Positions 7,736-16,759 of a DNA stretch of 64,000 nucleotides are shown one piece after another (the stretch's first letter is position 1; every line of letters starts with the position of its first letter). Source of the stretch: Brevibacterium permense (lineage in GTDB: Bacteria; Actinomycetota; Actinomycetes; Actinomycetales; Brevibacteriaceae); NCBI RefSeq assembly GCF_025506275.1, contig NZ_QYCP01000089.1:79267-143266 (forward strand), written 5' to 3'. The position numbers and the translations under genes were made by a program. The notes below the pieces were generated by a model, which ran no database searches, had not been told where the DNA came from, and worked only from the letters and a program-made list of their open reading frames with translations.

Positions 7736-9029
7736 TGCTGGTGGCCGGGACGATTCGGGTCAGGGCCGAGATGATCCTGTCGATGAGATCGGCCTCGGAG
7801 ACCTTCGGGTCGCGGTAGAGGTTCGCCAACAATTTGACGACGAACTCCATCACAACGTCAACACCCATACCGTACTTGATTCCGAACTGCATGAGCGCAG
7901 GATGGCCGATGATCGAGGCGAAAACGCGTCCCAGGGTGAAGTAGCCGCCCAGCGAATCTCCGAGCAGAGCCGGGTACTCCTCCAACCGACGACGCATCAC
8001 GGACTGCGGGTAGCGCGAATAGGTGGAGATCACCTCGGCGGCGATGCGTGCGGATTCCAGGGCGTAGTCGATGCCTTCGCCGTTGAACGGGTTGACCATT
8101 CCTCCGGAGTCGCCGACGAGCAGCAGACCACGGTGGAAGTGCGGTGTGCGGTTGAAGGCCATCGGCAGGGCCGCGGATTTGATCGGACCCAATGAGGTGG
8201 TTTCGTCGATGCCCCACTCGTGGCCCATGTCGGCGATCCACTGGTTCATCATTCCGCGCAGATCCACGGATCCGAACTGGGGCGAGGAGTCGAGCAGTCC
8301 GGCGCCGATGTTCACTGTGCCGTCGCCGAGGGGGAAGATCCACCCGTATCCGGGCAGGGTCTCGGATTCCCCGGCCGCGTTCGTCGACCGCATCTCCACC
8401 CAGGATTCGATGTAGTCATCGGCGTGCCGTGGCGTCGTGTGATAGGCACGGGCGGCGATTCCCATCGGACGGTCGTCGCGCTTCTCCAGCCCCATGGACA
8501 CGGCCAGGCGGGAGGAGACTCCGTCGGCTGCGATGACGATCGGTGCCCGGAAGTGAGCCTCGGGCCCCACTCGGCGACCGCGGTGATCTGTTCCGGAGGC
8601 GTGGACGCCGCGGATCCACCCGTCGTCGCCCACGTCCGGGGACATGGCGCGAACCTGTTCGAAGAGCCGGGCCCCGCTGCGCTGGGCATGACGAGCGAAG
8701 GCCTCGTCCATGCTCATCCGCGGGCGGGTCACCCCGTAGTTCGGGGTGCCGTCGATCTCGGGCCAGTCGAGTTCGAGCCGGTGGCCGCCGCCGATGAGGC
8801 GCAGCCCCTTGTTCCTGTGCCAGCCGTCGGATTCCGGCAGATCCATTCCGAGATAGCCGGCCTCCTTGACCGCGCGCGGAGTCAGGGCATCGCCGCAGAT
8901 CTTGTCGCGCGGGAATCCGGACTTCTCCAGGATGATGACCTCGTGCCCGGCCTGGGCGAGGTAGGCGCCGATCGCCGAGCCGGCCGGGCCGGCACCGACG
9001 ACGACGGCTTCGGCATCGAACTCATTCAT
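7728..9029 (-). CDS. menJ: Menaquinone (geranylgeranyl) reductase family flavoprotein
   Basis: This 433-residue FAD enzyme has GAGPAG at residues 12-17, DGVSSRLAVSMG in the middle, and the second FAD motif GDSGGMVNPFNGEGIDYALES. It belongs to the geranylgeranyl reductase family. In mycobacteria MenJ saturates one isoprene unit of menaquinone, and the neighbours menG and prenyl synthase match that setting. The chosen ATG lies two bases after the menG stop. A TTG at 9035, overlapping the menG stop, is also possible. Confidence 0.85.
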   Translation of the reverse strand: MNEFDAEAVVVGAGPAGSAIGAYLAQAGHEVIILEKSGFPRDKICGDALTPRAVKEAGYLGMDLPESDGWHRNKGLRLIGGGHRLELDWPEIDGTPNYGVTRPRMSMDEAFARHAQRSGARLFEQVRAMSPDVGDDGWIRGVHASGTDHRGRRVGPEAHFRAPIVIAADGVSSRLAVSMGLEKRDDRPMGIAARAYHTTPRHADDYIESWVEMRSTNAAGESETLPGYGWIFPLGDGTVNIGAGLLDSSPQFGSVDLRGMMNQWIADMGHEWGIDETTSLGPIKSAALPMAFNRTPHFHRGLLLVGDSGGMVNPFNGEGIDYALESARIAAEVISTYSRYPQSVMRRRLEEYPALLGDSLGGYFTLGRVFASIIGHPALMQFGIKYGMGVDVVMEFVVKLLANLYRDPKVSEADLIDRIISALTRIVPATSNV

Positions 9030-9031
9030 CG

Positions 9032-9766
9032 TCAAGGCTGGGTCGGCTCCGAGGCGCCTGCCGCCTCGGCGGGTTTGAGGGCATGGTGGACTGCGACGAT
9101 TCCGCCGGTGAGGTTGCGGTACTTCACCTGGTCGAAGCCGGCGTCGAGGATCTGGTGGGCGAAGGCGTCCTGGTTCGGCCAGGCTCGGATCGACTCAGCC
9201 AGGTAGACGTAGGCTTCGGGGTTCGACGACACGGCACTGGCCAAGGGCGGCAGGGCCCTCATCAGGTACTCCTTGTACACGAGGCTGAAGGCATCGAGCG
9301 TCGGAGTGGAGAATTCGCAGATCACGAGACGTCCGCCGGGCTTGAGAACGCGCAGCATCTCGGTGAGCGCCAGGTCGACATCGTGGACGTTGCGGATGCC
9401 GAAGGAGATCGTGACGACGTCGAAGCTCGAATCGGCGAAGGGCAGGTCCATCGCATCGGCGTAGATGAAGTCGATCTGCGGATGCCGACGACGCCCCTCG
9501 GCGAGCATTCCCGTGGAGATGTCCCCGGCCACCACCTCGGCGCCGTGGTGGGTGAACGTCATCGAGGAGGTGCCGGTGCCGGCAGCCAGGTCGAGCACGC
9601 GCTCACCGGGCCCGGCGGCCACGGAATGGGCCACGGTGCGCCTCCAGGCACGGGCGAAGCCCAAGGAGAGGACATCGTTCGTGAGGTCGTAGCGGGAGGC
9701 GACATCGTCGAACATCGACGCGACGTCTGCGGGCTGTTTGTCCAGCTTGGCACGGTTCATGACCAT
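9032..9766 (-). CDS. menG: Demethylmenaquinone methyltransferase
   Basis: The 244-residue class I methyltransferase performs the last step of menaquinone synthesis, SAM-dependent C-methylation of demethylmenaquinone. UbiE/MenG signatures are clear: [19 protein letters not shown] at the N-terminus, [12 protein letters not shown] (SAM site), FGIRNV, and a C-terminal [18 protein letters not shown] 9766 and ATG 9760 are both in frame; the latter lies six bases after a GAGAAT box and could be leaderless. It heads a menG-menJ-prenyl synthase operon and diverges from isochorismate synthase. Confidence 0.93.
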   Translation of the reverse strand: MVMNRAKLDKQPADVASMFDDVASRYDLTNDVLSLGFARAWRRTVAHSVAAGPGERVLDLAAGTGTSSMTFTHHGAEVVAGDISTGMLAEGRRRHPQIDFIYADAMDLPFADSSFDVVTISFGIRNVHDVDLALTEMLRVLKPGGRLVICEFSTPTLDAFSLVYKEYLMRALPPLASAVSSNPEAYVYLAESIRAWPNQDAFAHQILDAGFDQVKYRNLTGGIVAVHHALKPAEAAGASEPTQP

Positions 9767-9827
9767 ATTCTCTCAACACCTGAACCGGGAGGGCGAATCC
9801 GGATCGCTGGTACCCGCGATCCTGAAC

Positions 9828-9833
9828 TAGAAT
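9828..9833 (+). promoter_or_regulatory. -10 box of isochorismate synthase gene
   Basis: TAGAAT ends nine bases before the ATG at 9843. The space is too short for a leader with a ribosome site, so a leaderless or near-leaderless message is likely. Confidence 0.45.
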
Positions 9834-9842
9834 CGACGCGAC

Positions 9843-11213
9843 ATGACTACGACTTTCGGCACTTCCGACATCCTCTCCGCCCCTCCGCGCCTGCATGTGC
9901 GGTCCCGTTTCGTCGACGATGTCGATCCCGGGCCCGGCTTCCCCTTCGAATCGGGACTGCCCACGACCGTGGAGCAGACGCTCGAACTGCTGCCCACCGA
10001 CGGCTTCTCCTGCTGGGTCCGTGACACCTCCGGCCTCATCGGCTTCGGCCGCACTCTGCGCATTCGGGCTTGCGGCCCCGAGAGGTTCACCGAACTCTCG
10101 GATGCGTGGAAGGCCATCACCGAGGCGGCTGCGATCGAGGATGAGGTCGATCTGCTCGGTTCCGGACTCATGTGCTTTGCCACGGTCGCCTATTCGGGGG
10201 AATCAGCGCTCGATTCGATCATCCATGTCCCCGAATTCGTTCTCGGCCGCCGCGGCGGCCGCGTGTGGCTGACCTCGATCTCGGTGGCAGAGGAGCCTCC
10301 TCTGCCGCCGATCCTCCATGCCGAGCCGCTGCAGCGTGTGCAATCGGCCCGGGCCGAGGCCGGGGAGCTCGATCCCGACAAGTGGTCCAGGCTCGTCGAG
10401 CAGGTCGCTGCCATGCTCACTCCGATCGATAACTCGGCGGAGGTGGACGCGTTCTCGGATGATCCGACTCTGCGCAAGATCGTCCTCGCCCGCGATGAAG
10501 TCGTCACCACCGAAGAGGACATCGACGTGCGTGCGGTGCTGGGGGCACTCAACCGCAGCTACCCGAGCTGCTGGACCTTCGACATCGCCGGTCTCATCGG
10601 GTCGACCCCGGAGCTGCTCATCGGGGTCGAGAACAACAGAGTGACCTCACGAGTGCTGGCCGGAACCTACCGGGTGGAGAAGAACCCGATGGAGGAGATG
10701 TCGGCGGCTCGGAAGCTGCTGAGCGCGCACAAGGACAGCACCGAACATGCATTCGCCATCGCCTCCCTGCAGCGCAGTCTGGGTTCGGTCGCCGAGGATG
10801 TCACCGTCGATGAGCGCCCTCACCTGCTGCCATTGGCCAATGTCATCCATTCGGCTTCCGATGCGCAGGCGAACCTCTCCCCCGATTCCGGGCTCACCGC
10901 CCTCGACGTCGCCGCAGCGGTCCACCCCACTGCCGCCGTGGGCGGCTACCCGCAGGCGAGCGCCGTGGCGCACGTCGATGAGCTCGAACCCCTCGACCGC
11001 GGCCGCTACTCCGGTCCCGTGGGATGGATGGACGGGCGCGGCAACGGCCAGTTCGGCATCGCGCTGCGCTGCGGCCAGCTCGAGGACCGCAACCGCATCC
11101 GACTGTATGCCGGTGCCGGGATCATGCCGGATTCGGATCCTGCCACCGAGGTGGCCGAGACGAACGCGAAGCTGGCCCCGATGCGTCGGGCGCTCGGTCT
11201 CGACCGAGACTGA
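9843..11213 (+). CDS. menF: Isochorismate synthase
   Basis: The 456-residue chorismate-binding enzyme converts chorismate to isochorismate, the entry to menaquinone. The C-terminal catalytic half shows GTYRVEKN, HKDSTEHAFAI, AVHPTAAVGGYP and RGRYSGPVGWMDGRGNGQFGIALRC. EntC/DhbC-type siderophore enzymes share these motifs, but no dihydroxybenzoate genes are present and menD faces it from the other side, so the menaquinone role is favoured. It converges with menD. The short gap holds a duplicated 13-base unit (CGGAAGACCGGTG). Confidence 0.88.
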   Translation: MTTTFGTSDILSAPPRLHVRSRFVDDVDPGPGFPFESGLPTTVEQTLELLPTDGFSCWVRDTSGLIGFGRTLRIRACGPERFTELSDAWKAITEAAAIEDEVDLLGSGLMCFATVAYSGESALDSIIHVPEFVLGRRGGRVWLTSISVAEEPPLPPILHAEPLQRVQSARAEAGELDPDKWSRLVEQVAAMLTPIDNSAEVDAFSDDPTLRKIVLARDEVVTTEEDIDVRAVLGALNRSYPSCWTFDIAGLIGSTPELLIGVENNRVTSRVLAGTYRVEKNPMEEMSAARKLLSAHKDSTEHAFAIASLQRSLGSVAEDVTVDERPHLLPLANVIHSASDAQANLSPDSGLTALDVAAAVHPTAAVGGYPQASAVAHVDELEPLDRGRYSGPVGWMDGRGNGQFGIALRCGQLEDRNRIRLYAGAGIMPDSDPATEVAETNAKLAPMRRALGLDRD

Positions 11214-11287
11214 CTTTTCGCGCTCACCGCGCCTACCCTGTTGTCGGAAGACCGGTGTCGCCGGAAGACCGGTGAGAATTCCGTCGC

Positions 11288-13054
11288 CTAGTGCGGTGCC
11301 GTCACCTCGATGATGCGACGGGCACCGGCGTCTCGCAGACCCTCGATACGGCCGAGAGTCGTTTCGAATTCTTCCGCACCGGTCACCTCAACATGATCCC
11401 AGCCGTACCCTGCAGCGAGGTCGGCGAAACCGCGACCGTGGGGGACAGTGAAATATCGTTCCAGGAAACCTTCGAGGTGGGGCTGGGAATGCTCGAGCCC
11501 GGAGAAGATCGCTCCCCCGTCGTCGTTGAGCACGACGATCGTCACGTCACCGGCGTCCTCGGCGCTCGGGGTGAGCAGTCCGCCGATGTCGTGGAGCATG
11601 GCGATATCACCGATGAGCAGGACGACCGGCTCCCCCATGCCCACGGACAGTCCTGTCGCCGTCGAGATCAGTCCGTCGATTCCGGCGAGACCGCGTGAGG
11701 CGTGGATGCGGGCGCGGATGTCGGTGGCGTCGCTGAGATAACGCACCGAGTTCGAGCTGGCGACGAAGAGTGTGATGTCCTGGGCGGCCAGGTGCTCGGT
11801 GATCGTCCGTGCCGTCGACTGGAAGTCCTTCGCCGAGGCGGCACCCGATTTCTCTCCCGTGCTCGGTTCCGGGGATCGTTCCGCAGACCGCTCTGTTCGT
11901 GCGGCTGTGACAAGGGACGTCCCGGCGTCGATCCAGGCGCGCACCCAGGTCTGCTCCGAGGCGGCGGCGCCCTGCGTCTCGCCCGCAGCCGTCTCGTCGT
12001 CTGCGACGGTCCTCTCGTCGCGGACGGTCAGGTCGAATGCATCGACGGCATCGGGAATGCGCTGCACGGTCACGGTTTCGTCAGCGAGCAGTGCGGCGAC
12101 GGGTCTGGTCAGGGTCGGTTTTCCGTGGAGGATGACGGTGCGGATCGACTCGCGCAGATCGGGGTGTTCGCTGAGCACTCGGGCATGGGCGGGCACGAGG
12201 GTTGACGCTTCGGCGGCTCCTGTGGCCGACGAGTTCGAATGATCGGCAGAGGCGCGGGCCAGCGGACTCGAGGGTTCGGCAAGCACCGGAAGATGATGAT
12301 CAGCGGCGAGCGCGCGCAGGGACTCGGCCGAATGCCCGCCTGCGTCTCCGGCAACGATGACGGTTCCCTCGGTCACGGTGACACTGAGGTTCGAATGAGA
12401 CTCCGACGCGGTTGTGGCCGAACGCTGCCCGGCCATGCTCCCGACCAGCTCGCCGATCTCGTCCTTCCACGTGTCCAGTTCCTCCGGGGTGGGAACCAAG
12501 GGGGTGTCGAACTGCACATTGAATTGGACGGGGCCGGCCGCCTCGGTGGCGGTGTCCAAGCGTGATCCCAATGCTGCGGCCACGGCGTCTGACATCGCTC
12601 GGTGGACCGCCTCCGCGGTGTCGCCGGAGGGGATGTCAAAACGGGCACGGACATCGCTGAGCACCTGCGACTGGTCGTCGATGGTCTGGTTGGCTCCGGT
12701 GCCGCGCAGCCGAGCGGGACGATCCGCGGTGAGTGCCAGCAGCGGCAGGTGCCCGTACGAGGCCTCGAGGACGGCGGGATGGAGATTGGCCACGGCCGAG
12801 CCGGACGTCGTCACGACCGCCACAGCGGACTCACTGCCGCGCGCACGCAGACCGCGGGCCAGGCCGAGGGCGAGGAAGGCGGCATCACGCTCATCGACGC
12901 GTACATGAGCGCGGATGAGCCCCGCCTCGGCGAGCGGAGCCAGAGCATAGACCAAGGGGGCGGACCGTGAACCGGGGGCGAAGACGACATCACTGACCCC
13001 GGAATGGACCAGGCTTCGGGCAATCTGCTGCGCCACCGCGCTCGAATTCGACAT
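11288..13054 (-). CDS. menD: SEPHCHC synthase
   Basis: This ThDP-dependent enzyme of 588 residues adds a succinic semialdehyde unit from 2-oxoglutarate to isochorismate. It shows VFAPGSRSAPLVYAL, VDERDAAFLALGLARG, TSGSAVANL, GTGANQTIDDQ and the ThDP/Mg motif ending NDDGGAIFSGLEH. It is slightly longer than average because of low-complexity linkers in the middle domain. ATG 13054 is chosen because a GAATAT box ends six bases upstream; a GTG at 13072 is an in-frame alternative. It diverges from the esterase gene. Confidence 0.93.
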   Translation of the reverse strand: MSNSSAVAQQIARSLVHSGVSDVVFAPGSRSAPLVYALAPLAEAGLIRAHVRVDERDAAFLALGLARGLRARGSESAVAVVTTSGSAVANLHPAVLEASYGHLPLLALTADRPARLRGTGANQTIDDQSQVLSDVRARFDIPSGDTAEAVHRAMSDAVAAALGSRLDTATEAAGPVQFNVQFDTPLVPTPEELDTWKDEIGELVGSMAGQRSATTASESHSNLSVTVTEGTVIVAGDAGGHSAESLRALAADHHLPVLAEPSSPLARASADHSNSSATGAAEASTLVPAHARVLSEHPDLRESIRTVILHGKPTLTRPVAALLADETVTVQRIPDAVDAFDLTVRDERTVADDETAAGETQGAAASEQTWVRAWIDAGTSLVTAARTERSAERSPEPSTGEKSGAASAKDFQSTARTITEHLAAQDITLFVASSNSVRYLSDATDIRARIHASRGLAGIDGLISTATGLSVGMGEPVVLLIGDIAMLHDIGGLLTPSAEDAGDVTIVVLNDDGGAIFSGLEHSQPHLEGFLERYFTVPHGRGFADLAAGYGWDHVEVTGAEEFETTLGRIEGLRDAGARRIIEVTAPH

Positions 13055-13060
13055 CACCTG

Positions 13061-13066
13061 ATATTC
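13061..13066 (-). promoter_or_regulatory. -10 box of menD, probably leaderless
   Basis: On the minus strand GAATAT is followed by six bases and then the menD ATG at 13054. This is the spacing seen at many starts in the window. Confidence 0.4.
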
Positions 13067-13101
13067 AACCACCTGACCATCTGTGGTTCACCTCCGCCCT
13101 C

Positions 13102-13107
13102 TAACCT
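13102..13107 (+). promoter_or_regulatory. -10 box of esterase gene, probably leaderless
   Basis: TAACCT is followed by six bases and then the ATG at 13114. Confidence 0.4.
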
Positions 13108-13113
13108 CGAGAA

Positions 13114-14730
13114 ATGCGCCGCTCGTTGATCATTGCGATGGGAGCACGAGCCATCCGCACTCTGACCGCGGCCCGCTCCCATCGCGGACGCTATCCCGCT
13201 CGCGACCAGACCACTTCCTTCCTCGGCCCCGAACCCCGTGGCAAGGATGCCCGGACCTGGCATATCCGGGACAAACGGAAACTCTCGCGAAGGCTGCGCG
13301 AATTCTTCCTCTACTCCCCCGCGCTCGGTCGCACCGTCGGCGTGCGTGTGCTGCTGCCGGGGATTCCAGCCGAGGTCAGCCCCGTCATCCACCTCTTCCA
13401 CGGAGGCGGCGATGATTTCCGCTCATGGACGGATTTCGGTTCCGCCGAGGAGCTCACCCTCGACTCCCCGTACCTCGTCGTCATGCCCGACGGCGGGGCA
13501 GGAACCTATTCGCGTCTGGCTGTCGGCAGCGAGGTCCACGACTGGCCGCGCTTCCACACCGAGGAGATCCCGGCGTTCCTCAAGGCAAATTTCTCCGTCG
13601 ACTGGGCGCCTGCCAGCCAGCTGGTGGCGGGGCTGTCGATGGGTGGGTACGGGGCGATGAAGTACGCAGCCTGGCATCCCGACAGGTACGGCTCGGCCGC
13701 CGCGTTCTCCTCTCCTCTGGATCCCCTGTCGACCGTGCCCGCCTTCGACATCATCGCGATGCGCGAAGGCGCGCGATCACTGAGCCTGTTCGGCGATCCC
13801 GCTCTCGACCGCAGCGAATGGCTGGCGAATTCCCCGTACGCTCTGGCCGAGAACCTCCGCGGCCTCGACCTGTGGTTCAGCGCCGGTTCCGGCAGCCTCG
13901 AAGGGGCGAAGGATCGCGACCTGCTGGAGTCGATGATCAGCTCGCAGGGCGAGCGCTTCTCCGCCCGTCTCAACTCCCTCGGCATCCGCCATTCCTGGTT
14001 TCCGCGCACCAGCGGCCTGCACAACTGGACGAGCTGGGAACGGGAACTCGGAGCCTGGCTGAAGACCCTCGCCAAGCGGCGCAACTATGCGAGTTCGGAT
14101 CGCCGTCGGACCGATCGCGTGGCCGATGGCGGACAGTTCACCTTCCTCACCGGCCATGCCCTCTTCGACATCCATGGGTGGCGGGTGGAGATCTCCCGTC
14201 GTCGCGCGCAGGTGGTGCGCTTCGACGCAGTCAGCGCCTCCGGTTTCTCTCTGACCGGGACCGGCAGCTTCCGTGTGCGCACTCCCGGTCTCTTCGATCC
14301 CGGCCGCCGCTACGACATCAGCGTGTCCGGTCCCAGCGGGGACAATGCCTATCAGCAGAAGGCCGACAAGAAGGGGCGGCTGACATTCACCGGTCGCCTG
14401 GCCGCGGCCATGCACGATCCGATCATCCCCGGAAAGCGCACCGCTCACTTCGCCACGCTGGGACAGGACGAGGTGACCACGGTGAGGATCGCCTCGGCAC
14501 CGGTCGACGCGGCAGCAGACCGCAGGCACAGCTCGGCTGAGGTCGACAGGGCGGCGGCCGATGGCCGACACACAGCTGCGGCCGAGGTCAGCGGTAAGGC
14601 GGCCGTCGATGGCGAACGATCCACAGCCGATGTTCCAGATCCGTCACAGACAGAATCCGCGGACGATCCCACTGGCGTTTATATTGAGAGCGGTCGCGAA
14701 TCGACGGCCGCTGATTCTTCAGAACGCTGA
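13114..14730 (+). CDS. Esterase-D/antigen-85-like alpha/beta hydrolase
   Basis: The 538-residue protein has an alpha/beta-hydrolase core of about residues 65-325: LFHGGGDD (oxyanion region), the nucleophile elbow GLSMGG with Ser175, and a histidine candidate in LHNWTSWERELGAWL. About 210 residues follow, including a beta-rich segment and an acidic Ala/Asp tail of low complexity. No clear signal peptide is seen, though the N-terminus is basic. The substrate is unknown. It sits between menD and menC, where MenH (also an alpha/beta hydrolase) would be expected, but it does not resemble MenH in length or motifs. Confidence 0.7.
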   Translation: MRRSLIIAMGARAIRTLTAARSHRGRYPARDQTTSFLGPEPRGKDARTWHIRDKRKLSRRLREFFLYSPALGRTVGVRVLLPGIPAEVSPVIHLFHGGGDDFRSWTDFGSAEELTLDSPYLVVMPDGGAGTYSRLAVGSEVHDWPRFHTEEIPAFLKANFSVDWAPASQLVAGLSMGGYGAMKYAAWHPDRYGSAAAFSSPLDPLSTVPAFDIIAMREGARSLSLFGDPALDRSEWLANSPYALAENLRGLDLWFSAGSGSLEGAKDRDLLESMISSQGERFSARLNSLGIRHSWFPRTSGLHNWTSWERELGAWLKTLAKRRNYASSDRRRTDRVADGGQFTFLTGHALFDIHGWRVEISRRRAQVVRFDAVSASGFSLTGTGSFRVRTPGLFDPGRRYDISVSGPSGDNAYQQKADKKGRLTFTGRLAAAMHDPIIPGKRTAHFATLGQDEVTTVRIASAPVDAAADRRHSSAEVDRAAADGRHTAAAEVSGKAAVDGERSTADVPDPSQTESADDPTGVYIESGRESTAADSSER

Positions 14731-14745
14731 CTCGAGAGGTCAACC

Positions 14746-15456
14746 ATGAAACGCATACTCCCAGCCATCGCTCTTTTCGCCGGACTCTCCCTCGTCGGCT
14801 GCACGGGTGGAGGAGACAAGCCGGACCAGGCTGACAGCGGCGGGGACTCCTCGCAGGCGTCAGCCGAAGAGACCCCGCAGGCAAGCAAACTCGATGAGGC
14901 GAAGCTCAAGGAGATCCTTGAGTCGACCAAGGCCGAGGGTCAGTCGTTCAAGGCCGTCGACGGTGCCGGCAATTCCTCCAGCGAGGCAGTCAAGGCCCTG
15001 GAGAGTTCTGAGTTCGAACCGGCCAAGTGCAAAGACATCACCATGAACCTCCTCAACGCCAACCTCGCTTCCAAAGGCACTACGGTCGCCGGAACCTCCA
15101 CCGACAACATCCTCTCCGCGGCACTGTCGAGCTATGACGATCTGGACGGCGCACAGACCCAGATCGAGGGCGCCTCGAAGATCGCAGAAGAATGCAGCGA
15201 TGTGAAGATCAAGACCGCCGGCGTCGAGATGTCGATGAAGTACAAGACCTTCGACGCCAAGGTCGACGGGGCAGACGAGACCAATGGAATCGTCGCCTCC
15301 GTCGAGGCCGGCGGACAGACAGCCATGAACCTGCGCATGGTCTACGCCCTCGTCGGCAACAACGTCGTGGCCGTTTCCAATATCGCCGATGTCGAAGAGG
15401 CCACCGTGACGAAGACCGCCGGTGCCTTCGTCGACGCGGTGAAGAACGCAGGCTGA
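14746..15456 (+). CDS. Secreted lipoprotein of unknown function
   Basis: The 236-residue protein starts with a lipoprotein signal peptide (MKRILPAIALFAGLSLVGC, lipobox LVGC with Cys19), followed by a Gly/Asp/Ser-rich linker and a mixed alpha/beta domain of about 180 residues with no catalytic motif. It resembles the many small DUF-type actinobacterial lipoproteins, but no specific family is recognised. The start has GAGAGG upstream and follows the esterase stop by 15 bases, so the two are probably cotranscribed. Convergent with menC. Confidence 0.75.
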   Translation: MKRILPAIALFAGLSLVGCTGGGDKPDQADSGGDSSQASAEETPQASKLDEAKLKEILESTKAEGQSFKAVDGAGNSSSEAVKALESSEFEPAKCKDITMNLLNANLASKGTTVAGTSTDNILSAALSSYDDLDGAQTQIEGASKIAEECSDVKIKTAGVEMSMKYKTFDAKVDGADETNGIVASVEAGGQTAMNLRMVYALVGNNVVAVSNIADVEEATVTKTAGAFVDAVKNAG

Positions 15457-15492
15457 GCCGGTTCAGTCTCGATCGGTTCAATCAGAATCGGC

Positions 15493-16647
15493 TCAACCGC
15501 GCAGGGCGCTCCAGCAGCTCTGGAGCCGGTCAGCCCACCACGCGAATCGTCCCGGATCCACCGCCAACTGCTCCAGGCGGTCAGGGTCCGGGACGATTCG
15601 CGTGACCGGGATGGCGCCGTCGACCGGAGTCAGGGCCTCATCCTCCGCGACGACATCGGCGGTGAAGAGGCGCCCGGTGCCCAGACCGCAGGCCACCCGA
15701 TCACCGAGGATGTTCAGGCTGCGATCGGTGCGCGGCAGTCTGGCGGCGAGTTCGGCGCCGGCGGCCAGACCGACGGATGACTCGAGAGCCGAGGACACGA
15801 CAGCAGGCAGGCCCGAAGCGCCGATGACCTCGAGGGCGGCGCCGATCCCGCCCAGCGGCTGGACCTTGACGATGATGACCTCGGCCGCTCCGAGTTCGGC
15901 CACGCGCAGCGGGTCCTCGGCTTTGCGGATGGATTCGTCGGCGGCGATGACGATCGGCAGTCCTCGCCGGGCGAGCTCATCGCGCAGTTCGGCCAGCTGC
16001 TCGACCTCGGGCACGGGCTGTTCGAAGTATTGGATATCGAACTCGGCAAATGCCTCACAAGCTTGAAGGGCTTCGCTGAGCGTGTAACCGGCATTCGCGT
16101 CCAGGCGCAGCGTCGTCTCGGAGTAGAGCCTGCGGAATTCCCGCAGGCGTGTCAGATCCTCCTCGAGGGAGGCGAATCCGTGCTCGGCGACCTTCGCCTT
16201 GACGGTGCCGACCCGGTCATAGCGAGACAGGATCGGTGCGACCTGATCAGGTGGACAGGCGGGCAGGGTGCCGTTGACGTATACGATCTCACCCTCCGCC
16301 TCAGCCTCCGCCGGAAAGGAACCGCGCACGGGAACGGTGGAGGGTGCCGCCTCGGCGAGGGCAGTCTTCTGCGGGATCAGCCCCGAGAATTCGAGGGAGG
16401 CGCGCAGCCACCGGCTGGCCTCCTCGGTGCCGTATTCGACGAAAGGGGAGAACTCCGCCCACCCGGAAGGACCGGTGAACAGCGCCACTTCCCGCTCCGT
16501 GATCCCCCGGAACCGGGTGACCATCGGCAGCCGCACCACATGCAGGTCCTCGATGACCTCATCGAAGCGTTGGGGCAGATCAAGAGGTGCCGCAGCCGGA
16601 GCCTCTGAGTCCAGTGCGCCAGTGTGCGAACGTGCGAAATCGGCCAT
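15493..16647 (-). CDS. menC: o-Succinylbenzoate synthase
   Basis: This 384-residue enolase-superfamily enzyme dehydrates SHCHC to o-succinylbenzoate. The catalytic set is visible: TVKAK (K150/K152), metal ligands D183 (LDANAGY), E209 (FEQP) and D237 (ADES), and K261 (VKVQPLGG). About 25 extra N-terminal residues precede the usual start. A TAGTCT box six bases before the ATG suggests a leaderless message. The last ~40 codons contain a 21-base-arm inverted repeat. It diverges from menB. Confidence 0.92.
   Translation of the reverse strand: MADFARSHTGALDSEAPAAAPLDLPQRFDEVIEDLHVVRLPMVTRFRGITEREVALFTGPSGWAEFSPFVEYGTEEASRWLRASLEFSGLIPQKTALAEAAPSTVPVRGSFPAEAEAEGEIVYVNGTLPACPPDQVAPILSRYDRVGTVKAKVAEHGFASLEEDLTRLREFRRLYSETTLRLDANAGYTLSEALQACEAFAEFDIQYFEQPVPEVEQLAELRDELARRGLPIVIAADESIRKAEDPLRVAELGAAEVIIVKVQPLGGIGAALEVIGASGLPAVVSSALESSVGLAAGAELAARLPRTDRSLNILGDRVACGLGTGRLFTADVVAEDEALTPVDGAIPVTRIVPDPDRLEQLAVDPGRFAWWADRLQSCWSALRG
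15539..15604. repeat. Long inverted repeat inside the 3' end of menC
   Basis: Arms 15539-15559 and 15584-15604 match at 20 of 21 positions. The one exception would be a U-G pair in plus-strand RNA. Inside is a second 6-base stem (15560-15565 with 15576-15581) and a 10-base loop. It overlaps codons of menC and lies about 80 bases past the stop of the convergent lipoprotein gene, so it may terminate that transcript. Confidence 0.6.
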
Positions 16648-16653
16648 GAGCCC

Positions 16654-16659
16654 AGACTA
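16654..16659 (-). promoter_or_regulatory. -10 box of menC, probably leaderless
   Basis: On the minus strand TAGTCT is followed by six bases and the menC ATG at 16647. Confidence 0.45.
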
Positions 16660-16747
16660 GCCTCCGCCGACCCTGCCACCCCTGTCTGCCGTTCGGAACC
16701 TCACCGTCCGCCGCCCGGCCCCGGACCTCACCACAACGACCAAGCGC

Positions 16748-16753
16748 TAGGCT
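16748..16753 (+). promoter_or_regulatory. -10 box of menB, probably leaderless
   Basis: TAGGCT is followed by six bases and the menB ATG at 16760. It mirrors the menC arrangement on the other strand 90 bases away. Confidence 0.45.
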
Positions 16754-16759
16754 GGGGTC

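Noticed and set aside
5132..7774. An 880-codon plus-strand open frame
   Set aside because: It runs antisense through the ArsP-like permease and prenyl synthase, has biased composition and no motif. High GC makes such shadow frames common.
13114..14730. Esterase annotated directly as MenH
   Set aside because: MenH is about 250 residues with different motifs; this protein is 538 residues with an esterase-D-like GLSMGG core. Only the position suggests a link.
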